A stretch of 64,000 nucleotides of DNA from Torreya grandis (Eukaryota > Streptophyta > Pinopsida > Cupressales > Taxaceae), in contig JARHVA010001922.1 of NCBI GenBank assembly GCA_037957365.1, positions 1,078,501-1,142,500 of the forward strand. The letters are read 5' to 3'. Of this stretch, positions 47,569 through 59,489 are shown piece by piece. A program made the position numbers and the translations under genes. The number at the start of each line of letters is the position of its first letter. The stretch's first letter is position 1. A model generated the notes under the pieces. The model saw only the letters and a list, made by a program, of their open reading frames with translations. It had not been told where the DNA came from and made no database searches.

Positions 47569-50530
47569 AATGCATCCCATATAGCAAGGAGATCATTATG
47601 AAACTTATAAATCATAATTTGGATGATTGAATCTCTCTAAAATTGATTTTCTAACCTTGTTTTGGCCAAATTTAATTTTTGTTAAATTCTTGGGTTTACA
47701 TAGTGATCACCGATAGTTAGGAGAAATCATTGATGGTTAAACCTTAACCACTGATAATTTTTCATAATCACCACCGAATCTATGTAACCACTAATGGTTA
47801 GGTTGTAGGGGAGAAATGGACTTAAAGATATCATTTTTATCCTTTTTAACATTTCATTCCTTGATTTATTAGTTTCAAAATTATCTAAATCCATCAACTA
47901 AACTTTGACTTGCAGGTTTTTATCAGATTTCATCTAACCAAGCCTATTTTCTTGTTTGTGGTTTTACATTTCGGTTCACAAGTTTTCACTGATGGTCTTT
48001 ATTGATATATGATGATTCTACTCAACCTTCAATGGTTTCTTACTAACTGATTGATGATGGTTGCCTTAAAAATATCGGTGGTTATCTATGACCATCTATG
48101 ATCATTGTGTAAAATAAAATAAAAAACTTGAGAGCTCAAATACAAACATCATTTTTAGCACTCAAAATTGATTCAAAGTAGGGGGTTAATCTCTTATTTT
48201 TTTAGGGTCAAGGAAAATATTAAACACAAATTTTCATGCTTATATGGTTCTTAACATTTAAATTTGGTGTTTAAAATCAATTAGGCTAGCATTCAAACAT
48301 TTGGACTTAAGGGATTAAAATTAAAATGGTTGTGTTTTTGCTTAGTTTGTATTTGTGAAATTTATTTTGATTATCAATATTCCAATGGCCATGAACCTAA
48401 CCAAATCATTTCAATTAGTGCATAACAATGAACCTAATCAAATTTAAACATGTTGTCAATCTTTCTCACATCATCTTTTGGGTGTCTAAAAATAACTTAG
48501 TTCATTTGTTATGTCTTAGATGTTTTTCAATGTTTTATCAAGTTTAAATCAAGCCAAGGGGCCAAAATTAAAAACACATATAGTTTTGATTCTTTAAAAT
48601 GAACTTAAAAACATGTAGTTTTCATGATTTTGAGCACGTTCACTTTAATACAATGTTTATTTATTGATTTTTTTTTTCACAAAAAAGATAATGCATGTAT
48701 GATCTCCCCTCATCCCCTATATGGAAATCATGGGATCAAAATCACCTTTCCATTGCATTTTTGTGCCTATTCCAAGGCATAGAAATAACATTTCTTAAGC
48801 TCTCCCCAAAACTCACATAGTATTGGGTGATCTAAAAGTAACCCTAAAGACTTTCTATTTATCTTTTATTTTCATGCTTCTTGGCTTGTGAAGGGGATGT
48901 AATTACCTCTCACAATTTATTTAGGGAAGTGTTAACCTGAGGATTCATCTCTTGGTAGTGTTTTAACCCATCTCTATTGGGGGTATACAAATTGGGATTG
49001 CCCTACTAGGATGGTGGTTTAAGTGGTTAATCCATCTCTGTTAGTGGTAGGTTAAGCTCAGGACATATGATCAATATGGATATTGTACTACACTAAGCTA
49101 GTGAAGGATGTAGTGGTTGTGAAAAGGATAAGACATTTTCACAATAAGATAATTTACATAGACTCAATTGATGTATTTCTTCTCTTGTGTGCATATGTGA
49201 AAGTGTGTATATATGGGATCAATCTAGATGGTCAAAAATTTATAGGTTTTAGTTAGCCCCACTTTGTCACACCTTGATAAGATTTAGGATGATATACTTA
49301 GTTATATTTTGTCATTTTATTACTTGGTATGTTAGAACTAAAACTTTTTTCTTAAACCATGTCATGAACAAGTTTTGTGTTCAACATTACTCCATTGTTT
49401 AAGGAGGCATTATGCCATCCATTTGACACCTTGATTTAACTTAGGAAACTTTTGTGTCAAAAAATTATGAGTAGAACTTGATAGAAATGGGTAAAATTAT
49501 GCTACACAAATCATTTAAAATATTTTGCTTTTAAAGTCTTTGAAACATTAACTATTGTCACATCTTTTGGTAGTGATAATGTCATTATGCTACCCAAATT
49601 ATTTTAAAAGACTTGTCTTGTCTTGTGTCTCAATTATCATTATTTGAAACCAATCATTTGAGCCTTATTTGATCTTTGTTTAACACAGTCATGCCATCTA
49701 ATCTTGTCTAGCTTGTTTGAACATCAAAATCCTAGTCATCAAATGTTGAGATTTTAATTAACTTTTACAAATTTGGATCCAAACATTGATTGATTTTTTT
49801 TTAGGCCTTGCCTCATAGGGGATGATATATATACCTTCCTCTTTTGGGTTGTGTAACTTAGGTTGATTGATTTCCCAAATTTGATAACTATTGTTTGTTT
49901 GTTTAAAGCCTATCATCATCATCATTGTTTGTGCCTTTATTTAGGAAAACACAACCTTTATCTAGATGCCTTTTAGCTTATGGATTATGCCAACTAATCA
50001 TGTTTATGTTTGATTATGTATGCCAGGTTTATGTCAAAGTGTTTCAAGTTTGTTAGATTAAAATATCATCATCATCTTTGTTTAATACTAGCTTTTGATG
50101 TCACATTTTGCCAAAAGTCCTAGCATAGCCTGTTTGAGCCTAAATTTTGACTTTGTGTTTGAACAAAAGACCTAGCAACATTTCCCTTTCCTAATTTAGA
50201 TCTACTTGGAACACTTTGGACATAAATTTTAGCATGCTAGTTTTTATTTAGAAGATTGACATTTTATGTGTATGACATTTGTCATTAAACATTTGATGTT
50301 AGACTATTTTATGCCAAGTCTTATCACAAACTATTTTAGGGATACTGCTCCACTTTTAGACCATTTTTGAGATAAAACTTCAATTTTTAAACCATTATTT
50401 TTGGAGATATAGATCCACCACCTTCGACTAAGTTTGACCAAGTTTGAGCCATTTGTTCTTTATAAATTATTTTTTAGAGTTTGTAAAACTCTAATCCTCT
50501 TTGTTTCAAAGCTTTCTTCATTGATTTGGA
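47569..50530 (+). other. Long 5' leader of element B
   Basis: No protein motif is visible in about 3 kb, in keeping with the long leaders of some Tat elements. It contains the GGTTA motif cluster at 47.7-48.1 kb. The rest is plain AT-rich sequence with T-rich and 'aacctagtcatc'-like patches and nothing I can name. Confidence 0.55.
47700..48115. repeat. Cluster of GATGGTTA / TAACCACTGA motifs
   Basis: About ten variants of 'actgatggtta' and its complement occur in 0.4 kb, including 'accgatagtta', 'attgatggttaaacc', 'ttaaccactgat', 'aaccactaatggtt', 'cactgatggtc' and 'atcggtggtta'. Neighbouring opposite copies form small inverted repeats such as 'ggttaa' acc 'ttaacc'. Confidence 0.55.
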
Positions 50531-50720
50531 TATGTATAGCTACACTTATGGTGGAGTCATTTATAATCTAATCTTTGATATAATGGCCACATGAATTGAC
50601 TATAATCATCATCTCTTTAAAGAACAAAGTCAAGAACCTACTTATGATCTAAATCGAGTTACCAATTGGGATGATATGGTTTATGGGGAAGACTTAGATT
50701 CTTTATTTTATGTAATCAAC

Positions 50721-51060
50721 CAAGCTCCATAATTACCCAAGCTTATACTACCAAGACCTTGTCCTTTGGATTATGTTTTCACCCAAGATCTATAATACCC
50801 TATCCTTATCATACTAGGACCTCATCCTTTGGCTTGTACGATCAATCAAGCTCCATAATACCTAGCCATTTATATACCAAGACCTATTCCTTTGGCTTAT
50901 GTGAACAATAATGCTCCATATTGTCCTCCATTTATCATTTTGGGACCTTGTCCTTTGTATTGTGTGATCAATCAAGCTCCATAATTCCATTTCATTACCA
51001 TTTCAGGACTTCATCCTATAGTTTGAGCAAAAAATCATGATTTACAATGCCCTACCATTA
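50721..51060 (+). repeat. 63-bp tandem repeat, strictly periodic
   Basis: Units start at 50721, 50784, 50847, 50910, 50973 and 51036, always 63 bp apart with no indel. Each encodes a 21-residue unit of the type QAP-x-YP...GP-x-PL-x-Y-V-x-N. Four of the six units have TAA as fourth codon; one has TAT and one CAA there. Confidence 0.85.
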
Positions 51061-51067
51061 TCCAACC

Positions 51068-51265
51068 AATCTAATCACAACCTCAATTGAGTCAATAAAT
51101 AACCCAAATAATAAAATCATAACCCAAAATAATCCAATCACAACCTCAATTGATCTAATCAAATTTCCAATTAAGCCAATCAATACCTCAACTAATCCAA
51201 TCAGAGCCCTAATCGAGATAATCAGTACCTCAACTAAGCTAGTTAATACCCTAACTGAGCCAATC
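51068..51265 (+). repeat. 21-bp tandem repeat (heptad-coding)
   Basis: In the open frame 51047-51358 the protein can be written in sevens: NLITTSI, ESINNPN, NKIITQN, NPITTSI, DLIKFPI, KPINTST, NPIRALI, EIISTST, KLVNTLT. Period is exactly 21 bp over nine units. Confidence 0.8.
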
Positions 51266-52177
51266 ATTCAAGGACCAAGAAGCATTAAAAATTGGTGTTT
51301 TACAATTGATTATAAACCAAGACCAAGAAAACCAACCAATCCAAGATGTTTTTATTGAACCAATCATTTGTGTTAAGTCAACCTATGATGAATCACCTTC
51401 CAATCCTATTCCTATTGTCTAGGATTCTCATTTTGATGAGCCAATCTTTGTTAACTCATTTATTAATGATTATAACCTCCTTTGGAAAAATAATTACCTT
51501 GACCATATGCCTATTTTTAAATAACTTCCTTTTGACAATCTAGTCTCTAAGGAGTTGGCTCTTGACCTTTTCCCCATCATTGAGGAATCTCACTTTGACA
51601 AACCAATCTCTATGCAGTATTTATTAACAAAGCCTATTCTAAAAGATCCCATTAATCCATCATAGGCCATTACTTATCTAATACCAAACATTCAACACAA
51701 CATAATTGTAGCAACATCCATACTAGATGGAGAATTAGAATTAGAGTCAAATTTTATTCTTGAACCACCATTAGATTTAGCATCGCAAATAGAATCAAAA
51801 TCAATCTCTACATTGGATTCAAATTCCATTGAGTTAAAATCATATTTATAATTAGAATATGTTTGTGGTTGTTATAATATTAGTTAAAATGCTTTGTTGA
51901 TCAATTTTAATACATTTGTGATCCTTCCATATTTTTTTAAGATGATTAATTTAGCATCAACACAAGTTATCCTAGTATCTTTTGAGGATTGTGATGCCTC
52001 ATCCCATACCATTAACACCAACCAAAATAGGCATTACATTGACTTCCACCTTCCACAAGTGTTGATTGGGACCAAAATAATCACACCTTATTGAACTATA
52101 TCCATGGTGACATATTAGTTAAAGAAGAATGGCAAGGAGGCCAAGATCAAAACCATTCAGAAGAAGAACAATCTCCT

Positions 52178-52350
52178 AGTGAAACCTTTTTGCAGGTGAT
52201 AGGGGATAATCAAAGTTAAAACTCAACATCTTCTAGTGAAACATTTTTAGAGGCTCTATAAGATAATCAAAGTCAAAATTCAACATTCTAAAGTGAAACC
52301 TTCTCAAAGGCACTATGGGATAATCAAGATAACTCCATTGGTAAAAACCT
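52178..52350 (+). repeat. 57-bp tandem repeat, three units
   Basis: 'agtgaaac' starts at 52178, 52235 and 52292, exactly 57 bp apart. Each unit encodes about 19 residues of the type SETFL-x-x-L-x-DNQS-x-NST. Confidence 0.8.
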
Positions 52351-53159
52351 CTTTGAGGTGCCAATAACTGAGCACAAAAATTCTTCACCACTTGATGAAG
52401 ACATTATCAACAATCAAATAAAAATAGCTTCCACTCTCCAACCTAATTATATGGTAGCTACTTTAAATCCCAAACTAGTAAATAATATGGTGGTCTTATC
52501 AAGAAAATATTCAAAAGTCTTTAGCCCCACCACATCTAAAGTTATATCAAATTTGAAATCAACAACATTATATGTGCCTAAAAAATCCCAATATTCATTT
52601 ATTTCCCCACCATTATAAATTTCATTATTAACCACCATTACATCACCCAACAAACCAACCATCCAACATTTATCCATATTTACCATCCTTGGCTGCACTT
52701 TCCTTTACAAACACTACAAAGATATCTTGTCTCGATGTTTGAAGGAAATATAATTATTGACTAATGAAGACCATAACAACATTATCAACATCCAAATATA
52801 TAGATAATTATTGATAGAGTAACTATTTAGATGAGGTGTGGGATATAAATTTACATGATTGATTAATTTGTTATAACAATTGTTAATCAAGACATACATC
52901 TCCACATCAACAAGAATAAAAAAATCATATGCCATTTACCACACCTAGGCCAAACACATCCAAACCTAACAAACCATACCCAAGCCAAACACATCCAAAA
53001 ACTAACAACCTAACCAATAATACATGTACCATGCCATTATCATATACCATTCCTTGTGCCATTGTTACATACTTAACCATTTGCTTCGTCACTTGGGGAA
53101 AACCCTCTTACCATTTTATCCAACCAATATTTCATTATCTTAGCCTATCACTCTACCTA

Positions 53160-56131
53160 TCCCTAGTCCATTATACCATTCTATTCTATCAACCAAAGCA
53201 TATTTTGATCTATCCTACCTATCCTATTTGACCTTGGTTTATCCATTGGTTTCATGTTTTTAACATGTTAAATCAGATTAGTTTTAGTATTTATTTCAAG
53301 CAATACAGATAGAGGAAATATTTCTGGGTATTATGAAATAAGTTTGGTAGTTGCATCCATCATTTTTTTTCCATTTTATAATCATGTTTGTTTATGTGAG
53401 CCTAATTATATCTATCTATAGGGGCAAATCAATGTCTCACCTATCTTGATACTAATTATAAATGCCTATGGAAAAATTAGTATCATTGATCTAATTTATT
53501 GTATCCTAGTTATAATCACCTATGGAAAAACCAGGGGAAACATTTGTTTATCATGACTTGGCATACCAACTAGACATTCATATGTCATACTATGCCATTA
53601 TGCCAACTATGGTTGTTTTGTTTGACCTGGCTACTATACTAGTCAGATTTCTCCATTAAAAGGTGGAACTATTATGACCTAGGGCTATTTTGACACTATG
53701 TGGGTTGTGCTCAATTCATGTTGAGGTTAGCTCAGTCCCCCATTTGCCATTATGCTCTCACCATTTTGTGTGCATCCTTTTAAGTTAAGCCACACCCTCA
53801 TTATTTTTGATCTTGGACCATTTGGTGTCTCATCATTCTCAATCGAGTTGAGATAACTAGAAAATTCCAAAAATATTTGAAAAATCATTTAGAAAAACCA
53901 AAAACATTGACCACTTCTTTGCCTTAAGGATTATGGGAATCCCTAATAAATCACAATAAATCACTTGTCATTTAGTTTCTCCATCCTTTTTGGCCTTTTA
54001 TCCTATGCTCTTATCATTTTGTGAGTTCATTCTTATTCTTCCATCACAGCCATCATGTTTATTTTTCATTAGTTATCATTTTCTTCCCATTTCTTGGTAG
54101 AACTACATTTGAACTAAATTTTTTGTTGGATATATCATCCATGGAACTATGTAGGTAGCATCTACTTTCCTAGTGCATATGGAGATAGCTTGACCACCCC
54201 CATCCTTTTCTTCTATTCCCCCATCATGTTTATTTTCTAAGTTGTCACCTATTTTCTAGGGGAAATTTTCTTAACATTGTTTGTGTTGTGTTGTTTGTAC
54301 TACCATTAGGACTAATTATTATTTATTTCTTTGTTTTTTTCTTTCAACACTATTGCTTTGATCTAGTCTACGTGTGTTCATTGGGTGATTTCTTGTGCAT
54401 TTATTCTTGAATCCATCTATATTCATACAACTACATTATCATCATGTTTTTTATAATTAGTGCATTATATCTATTTGAGTATTAGATCATGGGAATTAGT
54501 CCTTATGCATACTTTGACCAAGTACTCATGGTGCTCTATCATGATGCCTACTATCAAGTGCTCCAATAAAAATTAGCTTCGAAAGGTCTATATAGTAATG
54601 GCAGTATCAACATCTCCTCAACACTAACACCAAAAAGAATCCCAATCATATCCCAAATAGAGTAATTAAACAAAGAAAGAATTCCAACCTTTATTAGTTT
54701 GGATGAGCATCTCCTCACTAACAGGTTATCCTAATTCATCTTTATCCTCTATATCAAGTTATCATCATCATGTTTTCAATCATCAACTATACATCATATT
54801 TCCATAATCAAGGTCCAATGCTTATAACCAACTTTGGGTAAACCATTATACACCATCCCACTTACATTCTCAGTAATTATAACCACCTTTGGGTAATTTA
54901 TTGTGTTATCATACCATGTTTCCACTATTGGGGTACAATGCTTATAAATTCTTTTGAGCAAACCATTGTACACCATCCCACTTGAATTCTCAATGATTTT
55001 GACTAAATTATGTTTAATTATGTTATCACCCCATCATTTTCATTTCTTTGGTCTCCTCATCTCATTTATTTATTTTGAGGGACCATTTTCCAACACTTTT
55101 TCCAACCATTCCCTCAAGGGGGAAGCTATAGTTCTTTCATCACCATTGAAGTCATAAGAATAATAGGACCATTTTATTATTTGAAAACATGTTACTATGT
55201 TTATAATTTACAATTCCTTCCTAAACAAGGGTAACCTATAGACATCTAAAATTGGCCACCAATGGATTTATACCTGACTTTAGAGAAATTATTACCAACC
55301 TCTTAAAATCTAGCCTAAGAATATCTAAGAGTCTCAAATTTGGCTTCATAACCATGGAAATAAATATAGTTGGCCCATAAATCAATTAAATTGGGTAAAT
55401 GCACAATGATTAAAATCAAAGTCTTATATAAATGTTCAAATGCCTAACAAAGATTAATTAACTTGCAAATCCTAATCAAAGCCTAATTGAATTCATCCAT
55501 GAGAAAATAAATCAATTATCAAAAAGGAAAATTCAATAAATATCCTAAAGAGCATCTTAGAAGCTAATCATAACATTTTGTGAGTTGTCCAAATGTAGAA
55601 TATCTCAAAGCAAGCCTATCCATGCTAATCATGAGATTTTGGACACCATTTAACCCTATTGGGGTTATCTAAGCCAACCAAGGTTAATATTTAACCCATT
55701 CTAAGTTGTTTCAAAGCCTATAAAAACAAGTGTATAGCTCTTCATTTGGAGAGGTTGGAACATAGTAGAGTTATAATGTAGGATTGGATTTCATGAAGTA
55801 AATGCATAGTGTTATAATGCCAAAATAAAGTCAAGCCATATCAAGCACAAACATGGTGCCAAGAGGGGATGGAGATAACCAAGCCCCATTGATGAAGACC
55901 TATTGAGCATAATCTAATCTAGCCAGTGAACACATCATCTTGGAACAATCAAGAAGGGTAAGGAAAGTTTCTCATTTCTTTGAATTTTAGTTATGTTTTC
56001 ATTTGATTTGTTCACTGGGCTCCACCCATGATCTAGGCCTAGAGATGTTAACTTATTTAGTGTGTTGATTTCATTATTTTTGTAACTAACACCATAATAC
56101 CCTCCCATCCATCATCAAATTCCTAGCATCA
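53160..56131 (+). repeat. 3' LTR of element B (about 3.0 kb)
   Basis: It is colinear with 3565-6655 along its whole length and with 46650-47544 at its right end. The right end 'cctagcatca' is not followed by a primer site. The left edge is approximate; 'cttggggaaaacc' at 53092 is a weak polypurine candidate. Two tandem units of about 120 bp start near 54801 and 54921. Confidence 0.75.
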
Positions 56132-56395
56132 CAAGTTCATTTTGTAAATATTCATGGTTTGTTTGTACTTGGGAAATAATTGTTAAAGTTTAAATAAATT
56201 TCACAAAGATTAGTAAGAAATTAAGTGTCACTGCATATAATCTATTGTCCCTAAAATAGAGTCTACTTTTAGACTTACAAGTGGTTTCCATGTCTCTGAT
56301 ATTTTTCTATTTACAATAGTATTTCTATAAATAACTCAAGCCCTGAGTTTTCTAGGATTTAAAATCGAGTTTATTACTTTCCCCCCATTCTGTAA
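56132..56395 (+). repeat. 5' LTR remnant of F
   Basis: This 0.26 kb lies between the end of the B LTR and the F leader and contains a TATA box. Its expected twin at the 3' end would mostly lie beyond the window, so the call rests on position. Confidence 0.5.
56326..56334 (+). promoter_or_regulatory. TATA box of F
   Basis: 'tataaataa' sits about 95 bp before the leader block shared with element E, whose own TATA box is at the same relative place. Confidence 0.55.
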
Positions 56396-57320
56396 TGACA
56401 TAGGAAGCACATTAAGTGCATCAACAGGAAGGGAAACACTGGTGCTAGAAGGAGGGCCTCTATGCAATTACTTTCATGCAACTTAGTGAAATTATAGTGT
56501 ACTTTGTTGAATATATGCATAATGGTTTCAAAGTACATAAATATTGTTAAAAAACACTAAAGATCAACATTATTTACATCAATCTTTGCATTCCTTACAG
56601 GATTTCATCAAATTTAGTGTTCATTTGTATAAATTTGGTAAATAATCTAGATATTTGTCTAAATTTATGAAAAGATAGGTGAAATACTCCATTTTTGGGC
56701 ATATTAGAGGTTATTCTGGTAATCTTTGCAAAGGTTGGCATAAATTTGATAAATAATCTAGATATTTGTGAGAATGTGTGCAAAGGTTAGTCATTGAGAC
56801 CTCACTTGTACTAGATCTAGATATTTAAGATCATAATTATTCTAACTCATTTGGGATTGAGTAAACCTTTCCATAGCTTTATGATGAAAGATGTTTTGAA
56901 ATTCTTAAATGCTTGTAGATTGTTAAATTAGGCATAGAAATGCTTTGAAATGATGGTTTAACACTGATATTTATAGATTAACATGCATGACTAACAATAT
57001 TTATGTAGGTATTGAAAATGTTGAGCTTTTAAAGCTTGGATCCTCAAAGATCAAGGTAAAGCTACTTGATTTTAGGCTTTTTTGTAAAAATTTGACTAAT
57101 CTTTATAGTATTTTAGACCTATGAAGCTAAATTTGAAGTGATTTTGTTCTTTACTCTCTTTACCTATCATACATATTATATATTCCTAGGATTAAAAGTA
57201 ATTCTTGATATGAACCTAGGGTCCCTTTAACATTCCTAAAAACCCATAGGAAGGCTCAAGTAGACAAAGGTAAGTGTAGGAAGTCTAGAACCTAGACAAA
57301 TTCCCCATATACCCAAAATT
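56396..57320 (+). other. 5' leader and possible gag start of F
   Basis: The block 'gtgcatcaacagg' with 'gctagaaggaggg' (56416-56456) is shared with element E. The remaining 0.85 kb has no clear protein motif except repeated 'aaatttggtaaataatctagatatttgt'-like sequence at 56632 and 56748, about 116 bp apart. Confidence 0.5.
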
Positions 57321-58900
57321 TTCTAGCCCTCTTGCCAACCATGGCATGGTTAGTTGGATCAAACATTAATTTCCCTAGAGCTATGCATGATCTACCAAAG
57401 AATCTAGAAAAATATTTGCCTCTCTTTACCCCCACCAGTAGAGTAACCACTAAAGAGCATATAAAGTCATTTAAATAATCTTTGAGGCTACTTAACATAA
57501 TTCATGAGGACGTGGCTTGCCATCTCTTTCCCTTTACATTTTAAGACATGACTTATGATTGGTTCCTCAACTTGCTAGAAGATTCCATCATGGGATGGGG
57601 TCAGTATAATGATACTTTTATTGCCCAATTTAGTAGGGTAGTAAGCTTAGGAATTATGTACCAAAAATTCACCACCCTTAAAAGGGACATAAAGGAACCA
57701 TTTAGAATATTCAACACAAGGTTCCAAAAGATGTATAGCCTAACGTCCCCACCCTATAAGTTGGCAGATGATTTGGCTTTGAATATATACAAAAATGCCT
57801 TAGACCTAATGACAACTATCTTCTTGAGAAGAGCCTTGAATATTGACACGTTGCCTTTGTCATATGTTGAAGCCATATATATTGATGAGCAAATGCACCT
57901 ATAGGGGAATCCTACCTTTGTTATACCAAACAATATCCTAATGTTTCCTACTTAAATATCATACCCAACATGAATTATAATCTACCTACTCACTAGTTGC
58001 CATTAAGCCACACTATACCCATCCAATAGATGGGATTATTCAACCAATATAATGCTATATCACATCCCTAAAACAACATCAATCAAGCATTAGTATCCAT
58101 AAATCATACCAACATTTAAACTATGACCAAAAATAAGAATTTATAGCCTCGAAATGGAGAATTAGATTCAATATAGAGAACCATTCAAAAACTTGCTAAT
58201 GATTTATTGGATCTCAAGAAATAGATGGCAAATATTGGTGAGAGTTACAATAGAAATTACAAATTATAAAGATATAACTGATCATTTAATAGGTCTAAAA
58301 ATAATGGCATTCCCCCCTTGAGCAAGTTTTTTGAGATCAAATTTATGAGTTAGCCTTACCCAACTAGTGCTGAGTACACAATATAGTCTGACATGGAGAG
58401 CTAAACTGTGTTGAATTGTATCATGCATTTGAATCCATTTAGAGTCAAATAGAGGGGTTTGAGATGAATCCCACTGATAAAAGTAATTTAAAAGGCTCTA
58501 AATATACCAATGATGCTTTTAGAGACCCATAAACAATCCTCATGGTTGAGATCTATGATTTTCCCAATCAAGATGAAAATGAGCATGAAGATAATGTTGA
58601 AGAGGTGCATGCTTTCCAACAATACCATAGGATCAACTATGATTTTATAATTATAAGTTAAAACCCAACTTTGATAACTTACACCTCACTTAATAAAATA
58701 GATACACCTCCTAATGATAGGATAAACAATAATTTTCCACCGCTTAAAATGTAAGAAAAGTCATTTAACAATAGAAGCTCCCTGCACAACACTGAAAGGT
58801 GGGTATAACATAGTGGAAGATATGAAAAAGATCAAGGAGAACATAACATTTCATGAACTCACTCAAATCACTGAACAACATGATTTTCTATTGAAATCAT
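57321..58900 (+). pseudogene. Ty3 gag of F (broken)
   Basis: One frame runs from LPKNLEKYLPLFTPTSRV (about 57390) through HIKSFK, a stop, and LLNIIHEDVACHLFPF to the open part 57548-57904: MTYDWFLNLLEDSIMGWGQY, DTFIAQFSRVVSLG, TTLKRDIKEPFRIFNTRFQK and LADDLALNIYKNAL. This is the capsid domain of Ty3 Gag with its W-F-L pattern. Further on the frame decays through a spacer with many stops; an acidic piece (FPNQDENEHEDNVEE type, about 58565-58605) precedes the protease linker. No CCHC knuckle was seen. Gag would assemble the particle; this copy cannot be translated through. Confidence 0.85.
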
Positions 58901-59440
58901 TGAATGAAAATTTTAGCTCCAACAAAGCTAAACCAACTCATGCAAATGTGGTAATGTATAAGAGTAAGCATTAAGTTCCACCATTTATGTTGACTATAAA
59001 GATTTTTGGTAAGAATATTCATAATTTATTACTATATAATGGTGCTCAAACTAACATTATGCCTTTAGAAATATATTAGAAATTAGGATTAAACCCAGTC
59101 AAATCAGATAAAGTAGTGGTATAATTGGATAAATCAAGAGTCAAAGTGGTAGGCAAATTGTTAATATTCACATGCAGCTCACCTATGAACCTTGAATCTA
59201 GTAGTTTATCAATATTCAAGTTGTTGACATACCTAAGGATTATATATTTCTATTGATTCATAATTGGACTAAATCCCTAAATGGATATATGTCCAATGAT
59301 TTTTCCCACATGTGGCTACCTTGGCACATGATTCGCAATCAAATCATAATTGATTAGGAACACTAAATGAAATACATGATTATTGAATATAATGCCAAGA
59401 ATGAAAAGGTAAATTACCAATCCTTTTAATTGTATGTTTA
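58790..59440 (+). pseudogene. Ty3 aspartic protease of F (broken)
   Basis: The lead-in GGYNIVEDMKKIKENITFHEL (about 58800-58860) is typical of the linker before this protease. The active site reads IFGKNIHNLLLYNGAQTNIM at about 59003-59062: the DSG/DTG triad appears as YNG, so the catalytic Asp is lost. LDKSRVKVVGKL and then, after a frame change, VVDIPKDYIFLLIHNWTKSL and MWLPW (about 59220-59320) complete the domain. The same C-terminal signature is found in element E. In the intact family this enzyme cuts the Gag-Pol polyprotein. Confidence 0.85.
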
Positions 59441-59489
59441 CACTTTGGAAACCACTAATATTGTTGTATATGATGATATGAAATAAGAA

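Larger units (their letters stand above)
50531..52617 (+). pseudogene. Degenerate repeat-containing ORF of element B
   Basis: The ORF may start at ATG 50531 (MYSYTYGGVIYN). It then has six 21-residue repeats (50721-51060), nine heptad-type repeats (51068-51265, open), text with twice a 'SHFDEPI/SHFDKPI' block, an acidic part (GELELESNFILEPPLDLASQ, about 51730-51790), an open piece at 51894-52094, three 19-residue repeats (52178-52350) and an open C-terminal piece (52358-52618, VPITEHKNSSPLDEDIIN). Frameshifts separate the blocks and stops are present. It shows no capsid or zinc knuckle and I do not recognise a family. Its place, between leader and 3' LTR of an otherwise gene-free element, makes it the element's only visible coding capacity. 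Confidence 0.6.
46650..56131 (+). mobile_element. Tat-LTR element B without pol
   Basis: Two direct copies of the LTR family of element A (46650-47544, truncated on its left; 53160-56131, long) bound a 5.6 kb interior. A primer-binding site follows the left LTR at 47549, which proves that it is the 5' LTR. The interior has a 3 kb leader and one degenerate ORF with tandem repeats, but no capsid, protease, RT or integrase motif. It is therefore either a non-autonomous element or one whose pol was deleted. Left junction with the C LTR-like region at about 46650 is abrupt. Confidence 0.75.

Noticed and set aside
50721..51060. Regular 63-bp repeat as a CRISPR array
   Set aside because: There is no repeat-spacer alternation; the units are contiguous, diverged and codon-periodic, and the sequence is plant nuclear.
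52447..52698. 83-codon minus-strand open frame
   Set aside because: It is antisense to the C-terminal open piece of the element B ORF.
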